A stretch of DNA of 25,905 nucleotides from a virus, in IMG/VR virus record IMGVR_UViG_3300026455_000051, positions 1-25,905 of that record; one strand, 5' to 3'. The notes below the pieces were generated by a model. It was not told where the DNA came from and ran no database searches. It saw only the letters and a program-made list of their open reading frames with translations. Position 1 is the stretch's first letter. Every line of letters begins with the position of its first letter. Shown here one piece after another: positions 1 to 7,359 of this stretch. The translations under genes and the position numbers were made by a program.

Positions 1-2609
1 GAAAAACCGCTGTTGCTCGTATCGATGTAAAAAGCACCTATAATGATTTCCGCATTTGCTCCTGATCCAGAGGTAGGATTGTTAGAAAATGAATTATTTA
101 AGTTCCTTCCAAACCCACTGATGTTGTCAGTCACGATGTAAACACCATCGGTACAGTAGCTGGAATTGTTGGCATATCCCTGATATTTGGTTCCAAATGG
201 CTTGAATTGATTCTTGGGTTTATGTCCCGGAAGTATTCCATTTTTGTAAGCCGAATAACTGTTTTCACTGGAATAAAACCAATAAACATCCACGGCTTTG
301 TAATTTTGTCCCGGATAATAATCCATGTAATCTAAAAGATAATTTCCAAAATAATAAGGTGATATGTCCATGTCGCTAATGGGGGTGTCCGATGGATAAT
401 TGCTGTATTGGACATTCAATTGACCATAAGCCAAAAGGTTACGATTGGGATCGTATATCTTCAACGAATTGGCTCTCTTATAAGTTTCAATCCGAAACCA
501 ACCGTCTCCAAAGCCTCGTTCACCAAATTTATCCTCGGCAACATAGGCATCCAAGAATGTACATTCTGATCCACTATTGGTTTGAATTTTCATGGTAAAT
601 TGCGGTTTATCCATGTCCGGATAACGCACATTAGTTCTTGACCACAATTTTCCATTTAAAATAGTTGGAGAACCTCTGTCGCTAGTCAGTCCAATAATGA
701 TATTGGAAGTCTGATCATTCCATTCAAAGGTTGAATTGCCAGTCCATCCAGTACCATAATAATCACTTTGAAAAGCTGGTTGGCCAAAACCGGCATAATT
801 GAAATACGCAAGTTTTTCCGCAGAAGAATTCACTGACCTAGAGGCAACGCATGGAGTCAATCCTTCCACTGCCATGTAGGAAGGCTGATACAGAGAATCA
901 AGGTTTGGGCTATAAATCGAAAACAAGGAAGAGGTAGGATAATTTCCAAAATAATAGCCTGTAAAAGCATATTCAAAAATAGCGTCTAGAAAATAATACT
1001 GCCACCATTGAGGAGGTGCTGGGTCTAAATTTGGATCAAGATACTGCTCATAAGGTTGCACATAATCATGGGCAATAATTGGTGTTTCAAATTGATAGTA
1101 AGCTTTAAATACTTCATTGTATTGTGGATAACTGTATCCAACCTTAAACGACAATTCTCTGTATTCCAATGGCCGAACATTCTGTGGGTAGGCGATAAAT
1201 CTTTTGACATCACTGATATTCGGTATTGAGGAAAGGTCTGGAAAATTCTTTCTTTTAAAAGTCACTTCCACATCAACCACCGTTCCACGGGAATGGAACG
1301 ACAGGGTTTTCCCAACAGACTTACCGTTAGCATCGCTTGGAATTACATCGTATTTGTTTCCATAGGAAATAATGACATTCTTGTAAGTGTATTTGCAGTA
1401 TCCACCCGGATAATTTTCCACTACAGGTCTGGATTGCGTTAAATAAAATGCTGCTTTTTTATAAGGGAATGATTCCAGTCTTTGATAATATCCATACCAA
1501 CCCCACCAATAATAAAATCCAAAATAAGGAGATACTCCAATTTGGCCAGTAATTCTGTTGTAATAAGACCAATACGGAACTACGAAATCTGTTCGACCAT
1601 AATCATTCATCCATGGCCAATAACTGTATGTGTATGGAACACATACATTGTCCATTGGTGTCATGATGTAATCCATGCCAAATGGATAATAAGTGCCTGT
1701 TTCACCATAAACCGGATACCAATTAATTGAGCAATAGGAAAAACAATATGGCCTTAAAATAATGTTGTAGCCATCAAAGGTAGCACCAGCGATTACGAAT
1801 CCAGTCGTGTATTCCAAATAATCACGAAATTCATTGTACGGCTGCTGCACAAACTGATAGGACTGAAAATCGATCTGTGTTCCTGCCGGAAAATACATCA
1901 AAATATATGGACTTAAATAAGACACATAATCTGTTTCGTAATAAGTAACCGGACTCAATCCAGAAAGGTTGGTTCGCTTTGAAAACAAATGAATTGGACT
2001 GGTTGTTCCATACCCCCAGTAACTCCCATCAATCACATAATGCCTGAAATCGGCATTTGTCAACTGAATCAACCAAGAGGTTGGATACGCTCCGGAATAT
2101 CCATAATAAAAACCATGGCTCCAGTAATTAGACCACCATTCGTACCAATCATCGTAATAATCATTAGGGTTGTAGTTTAATTGGGGAATAACGGTTTGTT
2201 TTTGTCCTTCAAACGCATCAAAATGCCAGATGTTATTAGGCTGACGAATGACCTGTTCATCAGAAGTAATAGAGTACCCGTAGGTTCCATCGTATGAAGC
2301 AACTATGGGAGATATTTCCTTGTTGCAGTATTCGTAAGAAATCATCTGTAAAGAAAATTCGCACGGTGAACCAGCGGAACCATTGACCTGATACACCGTC
2401 TTTGTGGATGGTTCTTCCCACATCCAGTTTCCATTCGGTATCACACGCATCTGGACATCTTCTGTAGCGTCCACAATATCGACATTGTAGATGGAACCCT
2501 GAACGCTTTTTAACTGCAAACCATCAGGAACAAAGATATCAGACTGCTGCTGAATTTGCTGTTCAGAATAATGATCTGGAAACTGAGTATAAATGCTGGG
2601 TGTAAACAT
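1..2609 (-). CDS. Very tyrosine-rich large protein, partial (C-terminus off left edge)
   Basis: An ATG at 2609 opens a frame with no stop down to the left edge, at least 869 codons; I translated it line by line. The start lies one base after the TAA of the upstream gene and has no clear Shine-Dalgarno, so coupled initiation is likely. Composition is extraordinary: by hand count about 106 Tyr (12%) and 23 Trp, with much Pro, Gly, Asn, Ser and Phe. Dense patches include YYDDWYEWWSNYW near residue 150 and NYLLDYMDYYPGQNY near residue 765. Residues about 430-470 are nearly free of Tyr and may be a separate folded segment. The motif YYFGNY occurs twice, 200 codons apart. I see no signal peptide or membrane segment. 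It follows a fibre-like gene, so a virion surface or adhesion protein is the natural guess, but I do not recognise the family. Confidence 0.85.
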   Translation of the reverse strand, partial: MFTPSIYTQFPDHYSEQQIQQQSDIFVPDGLQLKSVQGSIYNVDIVDATEDVQMRVIPNGNWMWEEPSTKTVYQVNGSAGSPCEFSLQMISYEYCNKEISPIVASYDGTYGYSITSDEQVIRQPNNIWHFDAFEGQKQTVIPQLNYNPNDYYDDWYEWWSNYWSHGFYYGYSGAYPTSWLIQLTNADFRHYVIDGSYWGYGTTSPIHLFSKRTNLSGLSPVTYYETDYVSYLSPYILMYFPAGTQIDFQSYQFVQQPYNEFRDYLEYTTGFVIAGATFDGYNIILRPYCFSYCSINWYPVYGETGTYYPFGMDYIMTPMDNVCVPYTYSYWPWMNDYGRTDFVVPYWSYYNRITGQIGVSPYFGFYYWWGWYGYYQRLESFPYKKAAFYLTQSRPVVENYPGGYCKYTYKNVIISYGNKYDVIPSDANGKSVGKTLSFHSRGTVVDVEVTFKRKNFPDLSSIPNISDVKRFIAYPQNVRPLEYRELSFKVGYSYPQYNEVFKAYYQFETPIIAHDYVQPYEQYLDPNLDPAPPQWWQYYFLDAIFEYAFTGYYFGNYPTSSLFSIYSPNLDSLYQPSYMAVEGLTPCVASRSVNSSAEKLAYFNYAGFGQPAFQSDYYGTGWTGNSTFEWNDQTSNIIIGLTSDRGSPTILNGKLWSRTNVRYPDMDKPQFTMKIQTNSGSECTFLDAYVAEDKFGERGFGDGWFRIETYKRANSLKIYDPNRNLLAYGQLNVQYSNYPSDTPISDMDISPYYFGNYLLDYMDYYPGQNYKAVDVYWFYSSENSYSAYKNGILPGHKPKNQFKPFGTKYQGYANNSSYCTDGVYIVTDNISGFGRNLNNSFSNNPTSGSGANAEIIIGAFYIDTSNSGF

Positions 2610-2610
2610 A

Positions 2611-3771
2611 TTATGGCAGGGGATACCAACCCCTCACTCCATTGGAATCGGTTCCGTAATACATATTAGCCCCCGGATTTTCCATGTCATTCTTGAGTTT
2701 TATAGTAATGCCATTGTAATAGCTTCCCGTGATGTCTAGCGACATATTTGCATTGGATATTCCCTGTGAACCAGTAAAAACACCAGAGGAACTAATAAGG
2801 AGCAGCGATGAGCCAGTGGCAGGAGGTGTTGGCCATTGAACACCCACATTGGAACTGTTGATGTAATAAAATGCACCAGAACCATTAGTGGCTAAAAGCT
2901 GATTTGGATTCCCGTAATTCTTTGGAGTATCCAACAGGTCAGTCAATCTTAATGATTGGGATTGCTGGTATAGGATAGCAGTGTATTCGTCAGGGCAAAA
3001 GGTGGCATAACTAAAAACGAGTGTCCCGCCATTGTTGGTTGCATTGGTCACAACCTTGATGGCATTCGGGCCGGAACTTCCCTGTTTGATACACAACACC
3101 AGTGGTCGTTCATCGTTGTAATCCAAGGCGTTTGGATTGATTGGATTACCTGGGTTCCAATAACCAACAGCAAAACCCTGGTATACTTTTCCTGGAAGAA
3201 GCGGAGAGCCATTCTGTTCAATCGCCCAGACATTTCCGGCATTGCCACCAGAAGCCACCACTGGATTTGCATATGGATTGATGCTGCAAACAGTGGCAGA
3301 ATACTTGGAATTGTACATGACAGGCCCACCACCCTGAGCCTCATCAATCCTAATGAAATAACGATTGTTCGGATTTGTTCCGCACCAGAAATAAAATATT
3401 TCTCTTCCATCCGATGGATCAACACCCATAGACAAGGCTGGCACTATGCATCCATATTCTGGAGTATGGTCATTCAGCATCTGATTTGCATCTTTGCGAT
3501 CAAAGATGAATGGCATCGGAAATGCCTTTGGCCCCTTGGTCTGATTGTCCTGATTTAGTTTTACCCCGCCTTCCTTATCAATGAATATGCTGCCATTCCA
3601 CTCGACTTCCTGAAAGAAGTAATAGTAAATGTTCTGGTCGTTGGTATCCACCCTTCCAAAAATCTTCAGCCATATCCATGACGGAGAATCATTGCTGACA
3701 ACAAATGAATTCGTGGAGGAATCCCACGAAGCATTCATTCCATTTCCAATTTCTGGTTGCATATTTGGCAT
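2611..3771 (-). CDS. Fibre-like virion protein, 386 aa
   Basis: The ATG at 3771 has a GAGG element six bases upstream. It is the first gene after the terminator at 3783-3813, so it is expressed by read-through or from its own promoter. The N-terminal two thirds are beta-rich with many Asn, Gly, Tyr and Trp and no motif I can name. The last 120 residues look like phage fibre sequence: LTDLLDTPKNYGNPNQLLA, then a Gly/Ser/Asn-rich stretch, ending in YYGTDSNGVRGWYPLP, a tail often seen at the end of phage fibre and appendage proteins. The stop is one base from the start of the tyrosine-rich gene, so the two probably form one unit. The fibre role rests on the C-terminus and position only; the receptor or attachment partner is unknown. 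Confidence 0.75.
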   Translation of the reverse strand: MPNMQPEIGNGMNASWDSSTNSFVVSNDSPSWIWLKIFGRVDTNDQNIYYYFFQEVEWNGSIFIDKEGGVKLNQDNQTKGPKAFPMPFIFDRKDANQMLNDHTPEYGCIVPALSMGVDPSDGREIFYFWCGTNPNNRYFIRIDEAQGGGPVMYNSKYSATVCSINPYANPVVASGGNAGNVWAIEQNGSPLLPGKVYQGFAVGYWNPGNPINPNALDYNDERPLVLCIKQGSSGPNAIKVVTNATNNGGTLVFSYATFCPDEYTAILYQQSQSLRLTDLLDTPKNYGNPNQLLATNGSGAFYYINSSNVGVQWPTPPATGSSLLLISSSGVFTGSQGISNANMSLDITGSYYNGITIKLKNDMENPGANMYYGTDSNGVRGWYPLP

Positions 3772-3782
3772 GACAAACCTCT

Positions 3783-3813
3783 AAAAAAACAGGGTGACTT
3801 TTTAGCCACCCTG
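3783..3813 (-). terminator. Rho-independent terminator
   Basis: Read on the minus strand, CAGGGTGGC and GTCACCCTG form a nine-pair stem (one G-T pair) with a six-base loop, followed by seven T. It sits between the 89-residue gene ending at 3842 and the gene starting at 3771, so it would end the long upstream transcript or attenuate entry into the last two genes. Confidence 0.85.
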
Positions 3814-3841
3814 AATTTGATTAACATTGTAACAGCAAAGA

Positions 3842-4111
3842 TTATTCTTCCAAAAGAATTACCATTGCTGCCATCAGTTGAGGAATATTGGCAAATCCTG
3901 TCAAGGGAGCCTTGATAAGACTTTTTGCCAAATCCTTGCTTGGTTTCAACGGAGGTGGGAGAGTTTTTAACATGAAATCGTAAAACAATTTCAATGCCTC
4001 ATCTCTTCCAATCTCATTGTCCGTAAATTTGATGAATTGAGCCATTATAGGCTCAATCTGTTTCATCATTTCCTGAGCAGGATTGCTAGGATTTACTGGA
4101 GCATTAGACAT
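3842..4111 (-). CDS. Small helical protein, 89 aa, unknown function
   Basis: The ATG at 4111 is preceded by AGGAAAAAT, a usable ribosome site. The product is mostly alpha-helical and mildly acidic at the start, with NPAQEMMKQIEPIMAQFIKF near the N-terminus, a PPPLKPSKD turn in the middle and a hydrophobic C-terminus (FANIPQLMAAMVILLEE). That last stretch is too short and too acidic at its end for a confident membrane segment. It is the last gene before the terminator at 3783-3813 and lies 12 bases after the CANGQCG protein. I do not recognise the family. Confidence 0.7.
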   Translation of the reverse strand: MSNAPVNPSNPAQEMMKQIEPIMAQFIKFTDNEIGRDEALKLFYDFMLKTLPPPLKPSKDLAKSLIKAPLTGFANIPQLMAAMVILLEE

Positions 4112-4123
4112 ATTTTTCCTTTC

Positions 4124-4348
4124 TTAACCGCAGCAGGAACCGCCACGGAGTTTGAAACGAAGCTTTCCACCACGGAAAACTTTCTCTTCCTGAACTTCTA
4201 CTACTGGCTTTACTACAGGCTTTTCCTGCTTAGTTTCCACTTGCTGTGCAACTCCACACTGGCCGTTAGCACAGCTTGATCCACCTCGTTTGAGAGGCAG
4301 ATCAACTACTTGGGAACTCAAAGCCACCGCTAAAATGAAACTGGTCAT
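4124..4348 (-). CDS. Small Cys-rich protein with hydrophobic leader (CANGQCG), 74 aa
   Basis: I chose the ATG at 4348 because AGGAGG lies just upstream at the right distance; an ATG 30 codons earlier would overlap the protease gene and has no such site. The product starts with a short hydrophobic leader (MTSFILAVALSSQVV), then a basic SCANGQCG motif, a Glu/Lys/Val-rich central part and a basic Gly-rich tail ending in RGGSCCG. Four cysteines in two close pairs could bind metal or form disulphides if exported. I recall similar small leader-plus-CANG.C proteins from planctomycete genomes, which hints at the host or at transfer from it. It directly follows the protease gene; function unknown. Confidence 0.7.
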   Translation of the reverse strand: MTSFILAVALSSQVVDLPLKRGGSSCANGQCGVAQQVETKQEKPVVKPVVEVQEEKVFRGGKLRFKLRGGSCCG

Positions 4349-4382
4349 GATGCTTCCTCCTAAAGAAATTTGACCAAAGATA

Positions 4383-5354
4383 TTATAGCGTCCAATCGAT
4401 CTTTCGGGCAGGGTAACCGTCAAAATTACTGAAAGCAAATACTTCCTCGTTACAAATCTTGTCCATGTCCGAAGCTTTCATCCAGTAACTTCCCTTGGGT
4501 TCGCCATAATTGCCAGGAGGTGTTCCATGAGCATTCCCCCAAGAATTCTGGATCAAAAATATCAGGCCAAATTCAGGATGATCGGTGTAACCCAAGCAAG
4601 ATTGCTGATGACCCCATGCATCGGACTTCTTGGCCAATTGAACCGATGGTGTACCTGAAGGTTGAACTTTCAGGGAATTAAATCCCCACCATCCGGAAGC
4701 AATAGTCACAGGATACCCGTTTCGCAGGGCAGCTTTTACTTCTTTGGAATTACTCAACTGACTGGTGGAATTGACTCGGAACTTGTTGGCCACGGAAAAC
4801 AAGTCTCTAGGCGGTTTGTCTCCATTCGACCATTTGTATTCGACATCAGCACCAAAAGTCCAAGAACCATCGTTCTGTTTTACTGGTTGTGGAAGATCAG
4901 ACTCAATTGGAGGAACACCATCAATACGGCAAGATTCAGCCATGGACGATCCAAAAGAACCGTCACCAGTACCATGTAAACCACCACGCTTACGAGATTG
5001 CCCATAATTAAACAAAAAGAACGGTAGTTTCCATTGTTCATAGGTTTGGCCTTGTGTGACAATTTCCACGGCCTGTAGGGTCGCCATAACGGCTAATGCA
5101 CCATGTCCTACACATGAGCCGGTCTTTTGATCCCATGGGAAAAACTCATATCCACAGGCTTTGTTGACCACCTTGTATAGTAAAGCCTCTTTTACATCGG
5201 CATCCTCTCCAGTGATCTCAAAAGGCTTTAAGGATGACCTGAAAGCCTGTCGTTGTACCTCTGGAAGATCACTGATTGGCTTCCAGCCAAAGTTCCAATT
5301 GTTGATGAAATTGTTGTGATGCTGCCTTCCACCCCACTTGATGTAATCAATCAT
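4383..5354 (-). CDS. Papain-like (C1 family) cysteine protease, 323 aa
   Basis: The catalytic triad of a papain-type protease is visible: Cys81 in KTGSCVGHGA with an upstream Gln76 as likely oxyanion residue, His249 in AWGHQQSCLGY, and Asn270 in IQNSWG. Segments between them (GDGSFGSSMAESCRIDGVPP, then GYPVTIASGWWGFNS) also fit bacterial C1 peptidases. The 80 residues before Cys81 may be a short propeptide or structural extension; there is no signal peptide. The start ATG overlaps the stop of the Ig-like protein gene as ATGA, so the two are made together. In a phage it could cut virion proteins, help entry, or digest host envelope protein during lysis; the sequence does not decide. Fold and active site are secure, role is inference. 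Confidence 0.9.
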   Translation of the reverse strand: MIDYIKWGGRQHHNNFINNWNFGWKPISDLPEVQRQAFRSSLKPFEITGEDADVKEALLYKVVNKACGYEFFPWDQKTGSCVGHGALAVMATLQAVEIVTQGQTYEQWKLPFFLFNYGQSRKRGGLHGTGDGSFGSSMAESCRIDGVPPIESDLPQPVKQNDGSWTFGADVEYKWSNGDKPPRDLFSVANKFRVNSTSQLSNSKEVKAALRNGYPVTIASGWWGFNSLKVQPSGTPSVQLAKKSDAWGHQQSCLGYTDHPEFGLIFLIQNSWGNAHGTPPGNYGEPKGSYWMKASDMDKICNEEVFAFSNFDGYPARKIDWTL

Positions 5355-5998
5355 TTCAGTTCCTTTGCTACCTGTGTGAATACAGAAGTCATCAAATCTC
5401 TAGTTGCCTTATCAAGTTCCTTGTCAGCATCCTGGGGCAACTTGGAATTAAGTCTCTTACCAATGACTGCCCTTAGATTGGAAAGTTCATCAGGACGGAA
5501 TTGCTTGTTAATTGCCACCTTAGCTGCACGGAACACATCACCAACGGCTTTATACTCATCTTTTTGTGATTCTTTGGCAAGTTCCTCGTAGAACTGTGCA
5601 AGCCATTTTACAGCCTCCTTGTCTTCTTTTTTTGCTGCCTCAGAAATGTCCGATGCAGTAGGAGTCGGACTTGGAGGAGTATCAGGATTGTCTGGATTTG
5701 GAGGAAGAGCATTTCCAATAAGAACCGTACACATTGCTGCGTCTGAGGGGCCAGTCTGATCCGATGTGTACGCATAGATTCTAAATCGTCCCTCCGGCCC
5801 AGTCACCACTAGCGTTTTAGTGTCCTTGAGCAGTTCCACAGGGAACATATTGAGTCCAGCATCTGGACACAACCATTTCACGGTACTGCCACTAGTAGTG
5901 GCAGGAACCGTAATAAAAGCATTTGGTTGGCCATTGATTTGCTTTGGCAACTCAATGGTCGGTGCATGAAAAATCGCAAGCAGAATGAGTAAATTCAT
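5351..5998 (-). CDS. Exported Ig-like domain protein with Pro-rich linker and helical C-terminus, 215 aa
   Basis: The ATG at 5998 overlaps the HNH stop as ATGA, and its own stop overlaps the protease start the same way. Residues 1-12 (MNLLILLAIFHA) form a short hydrophobic leader. Residues about 15-95 look like a beta-sandwich, including a segment GRFRIYAYTSDQTGPSDAAM and a following strand. Residues about 96-115 are a Pro/Thr-rich linker (PPNPDNPDTPPSPTPT). The remaining 100 residues are charged and helical. I associate this arrangement with planctomycete proteins of unknown function. Being between a nuclease and a cysteine protease, it could be a partner, inhibitor, anchor or substrate of the protease. 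Export is inferred from the leader only. Confidence 0.75.
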   Translation of the reverse strand: MNLLILLAIFHAPTIELPKQINGQPNAFITVPATTSGSTVKWLCPDAGLNMFPVELLKDTKTLVVTGPEGRFRIYAYTSDQTGPSDAAMCTVLIGNALPPNPDNPDTPPSPTPTASDISEAAKKEDKEAVKWLAQFYEELAKESQKDEYKAVGDVFRAAKVAINKQFRPDELSNLRAVIGKRLNSKLPQDADKELDKATRDLMTSVFTQVAKELK

Positions 5999-6240
5999 GG
6001 TCGTCTTCGTATCCTTTCCTTTTGTCCTTGAGCATCATACTCCACACTTGGATTCCAACTTGTCCAACTGTCCAGATGCCCCAATAGGAAGTGGCATCGT
6101 TTACATAGGGTTAGGAGATTGGTTGGTTCATACTCTAATGACCTATCCAATGAATATGGATAGATATGATGCACTTCCAATGCTTCCTTTTTATAGCATC
6201 CAGCACATTGAGGATTTTTCTCAATATGCTCTTTCCGCAC
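5995..6240 (-). CDS. HNH endonuclease (likely expressed by -1 frameshift from the upstream gene)
   Basis: The shortest reading starts at GTG 6240 and gives 81 residues. It holds a full HNH core: CAGC zinc pair, LEVHHI with the catalytic histidine, the Asn of TNLLTLC, and the second pair CKRC followed by His. The tail GHLDSWTSWNPSV is common in this subfamily. The same frame is open upstream, and IGRGWKWPQ just before the GTG continues into VRKEH, matching the W..VR..H start I expect in this family. There is no ATG in that extension. The most economical source of it is a -1 slip at TTTTTTA (6273-6267), which would join it to the 105-residue protein and give about 195 residues. HNH proteins near phage structural genes often assist terminase cleavage; a homing or solitary role is also possible. 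Confidence 0.85.
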   Translation of the reverse strand: MRKEHIEKNPQCAGCYKKEALEVHHIYPYSLDRSLEYEPTNLLTLCKRCHFLLGHLDSWTSWNPSVEYDAQGQKERIRRRP

Positions 6241-6242
6241 TT

Positions 6243-6273
6243 GGGGCCACTTCCAGCCCCTGCCTATAAAAAA
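6243..6273 (-). promoter_or_regulatory. Candidate -1 programmed frameshift signal (TTTTTTA plus stem-loop)
   Basis: In the frame of the 105-residue gene the message reads GCT TTT TTA TAG, so T TTT TTA is a slippery heptamer in the correct phase directly before the stop. After a six-base spacer (TAGGCA) comes a stem GGGGC / GCCCC with an eight-base loop (6260-6243). Slippery heptamer, spacer length and stem are the three parts of a classical -1 signal, and a -1 slip leads exactly into the HNH frame. A homopolymer sequencing error in the six-T run would look similar. Confidence 0.55.
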
Positions 6274-6581
6274 GCGGAAATCAATATCTTCAAGGCGGTT
6301 TTTAGGATCAAGGCCCAGGGCACGATACCCAGGGTGACCTCATTAGCGTGGAACTTACTTTGTTCCAAAGCCTGATCCAACAGGCTGGCAAAGTCTTCCA
6401 AACCAATCTCACGACCTTCAAAAATCGTCTTATCTTCAGGCAATGCCTGTGCAGCAGCATAGCCAACAATGTTCCAAAGTGCATTGGCAAAAGTGCGGTT
6501 GTTCACATCTTCCTTGCCACGAATCTTGTTGATGCATAACAGAATAGCATCGGTTGGCATCGAATCAGGAAAATCAATCAT
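6264..6581 (-). CDS. 105-aa protein with hydrophobic C-terminus, unknown function
   Basis: The ATG at 6581 overlaps the stop of the holin-like gene (TAATG), so translation is coupled. The first 80 residues look helical and soluble (NRTFANALWNIVGYAAAQAL, then LEDFASLLDQALEQSKFHA). The last 24 residues, starting VTLGIVPWALILKT and ending in ALKILISAFL, are hydrophobic enough for a membrane-associated helix. The stop follows a TTTTTTA run, and a -1 slip there would replace termination with the HNH domain. Alone it might be a small membrane-linked partner in the cassette; as a fusion it would be the N-terminal half of a nuclease. I do not recognise the family. Confidence 0.75.
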   Translation of the reverse strand: MIDFPDSMPTDAILLCINKIRGKEDVNNRTFANALWNIVGYAAAQALPEDKTIFEGREIGLEDFASLLDQALEQSKFHANEVTLGIVPWALILKTALKILISAFL

Positions 6582-6853
6582 TAATCACCCTTTCTGTGTA
6601 GTGCTTCCAGTTCCTTCGTCTGTCGCAGAATTTCTGTCAGTATTTTCATGGAATCGGTCTGAGCCTTGGTCACTTCTCCGATTCCTGATTCCAGTCTGTC
6701 GATGAACAACATATGTCTCTGGTGCAGTGGTAGGAGAATATTAACACCAACCCAACTGCCACCCCGATACACGCACCAGACAAGAAAAATAAGAAAGGTG
6801 AGAGTGACACCAAATCTTTCTATCAAGCTGACGAAATCAATATCGGCGATCAT
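6581..6853 (-). CDS. One-TM holin-like membrane protein, 90 aa
   Basis: The ATG at 6853 overlaps the upstream stop as ATGA, and the stop overlaps the next start as TAATG. Residues about 12-30 (FGVTLTFLIFLVWCVYRGG) form one clear membrane segment. The rest is a long amphipathic, probably coiled-coil helix (FIDRLESGIGEVTKAQTDSM) with a charged C-terminus. A single N-terminal membrane helix plus a charged cytoplasmic or periplasmic helix fits small phage holins and holin-associated proteins, and it lies just after the fibre and fibre-chaperone genes, where lysis genes often lie. No sequence motif proves the role; a structural membrane protein is possible. Confidence 0.7.
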   Translation of the reverse strand: MIADIDFVSLIERFGVTLTFLIFLVWCVYRGGSWVGVNILLPLHQRHMLFIDRLESGIGEVTKAQTDSMKILTEILRQTKELEALHRKGD

Positions 6854-7350
6854 ATTACCACCACTTCTTCAATCGTGGAGGCATTTTGTACCGCTCGCCT
6901 CCGTGCAGCAAAAGTCTTGGAAATACTGCTCCTAAACTCGCCGTATTGTAACATGAAAACCGTCATGGATTGAATATCAGAAAACGATATTTCTTGGCTA
7001 TCTACCGTGATAATTGGCGGTATCGGATAGCCTAGATTTGCTGCCTCTTTTGCCATGGAAAAGTTTGCGGAAAGCAGGGCCACATCTTCGGCAGATATGC
7101 CTAAAATACCCTGTCCTGAATCCCAACCCTGAGCAATGGTTTGATTCCATTCTTCTTGTATTTTTTCAAGTTTTTCCATTTTTTTACAAAACAATGGATA
7201 TTTTTGAATCATGTCATTAACGATAGACAATTGGTCTTGGGTTGGTTCCTCAATGTAATCAATTCTAAATGTTCCATCATTATTAAGGTTTAAACCGTGA
7301 GTTTTTACAACCTTGTTTATCTCATCGTTAAATTCAACTAAATAGTACAT
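6850..7350 (-). CDS. DUF4376-like protein, possible tail fibre assembly factor, 166 aa
   Basis: The ATG at 7350 has a near-perfect AAGGAGG site and sits nine bases after the stop of the long fibre gene. Residues 1-40 look like a small strand-rich domain with a DGTFRIDYIEEPT hairpin; residues 40-75 are helical. Residues about 85-166 follow the pattern I associate with DUF4376, a C-terminal domain common in phage proteins encoded just after fibre genes: an acidic helix (AEDVALLSANFSMAKEAANL), a short beta hairpin (PPIITVDSQEISFS), and a closing helix pair with FAARRRAVQNASTIEEV. Such proteins are usually taken as fibre chaperones or attached tip proteins. The match is by pattern recall, so the role is tentative. 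Confidence 0.7.
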   Translation of the reverse strand: MYYLVEFNDEINKVVKTHGLNLNNDGTFRIDYIEEPTQDQLSIVNDMIQKYPLFCKKMEKLEKIQEEWNQTIAQGWDSGQGILGISAEDVALLSANFSMAKEAANLGYPIPPIITVDSQEISFSDIQSMTVFMLQYGEFRSSISKTFAARRRAVQNASTIEEVVVI

Positions 7351-7359
7351 ATTGCCTCC

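Noticed and set aside
392-598. Short plus-strand open frames at 392-598, 1482-1730 and 1989-2180
   Set aside because: They lie antisense to the continuous tyrosine-rich minus-strand frame, which explains the sequence far better.
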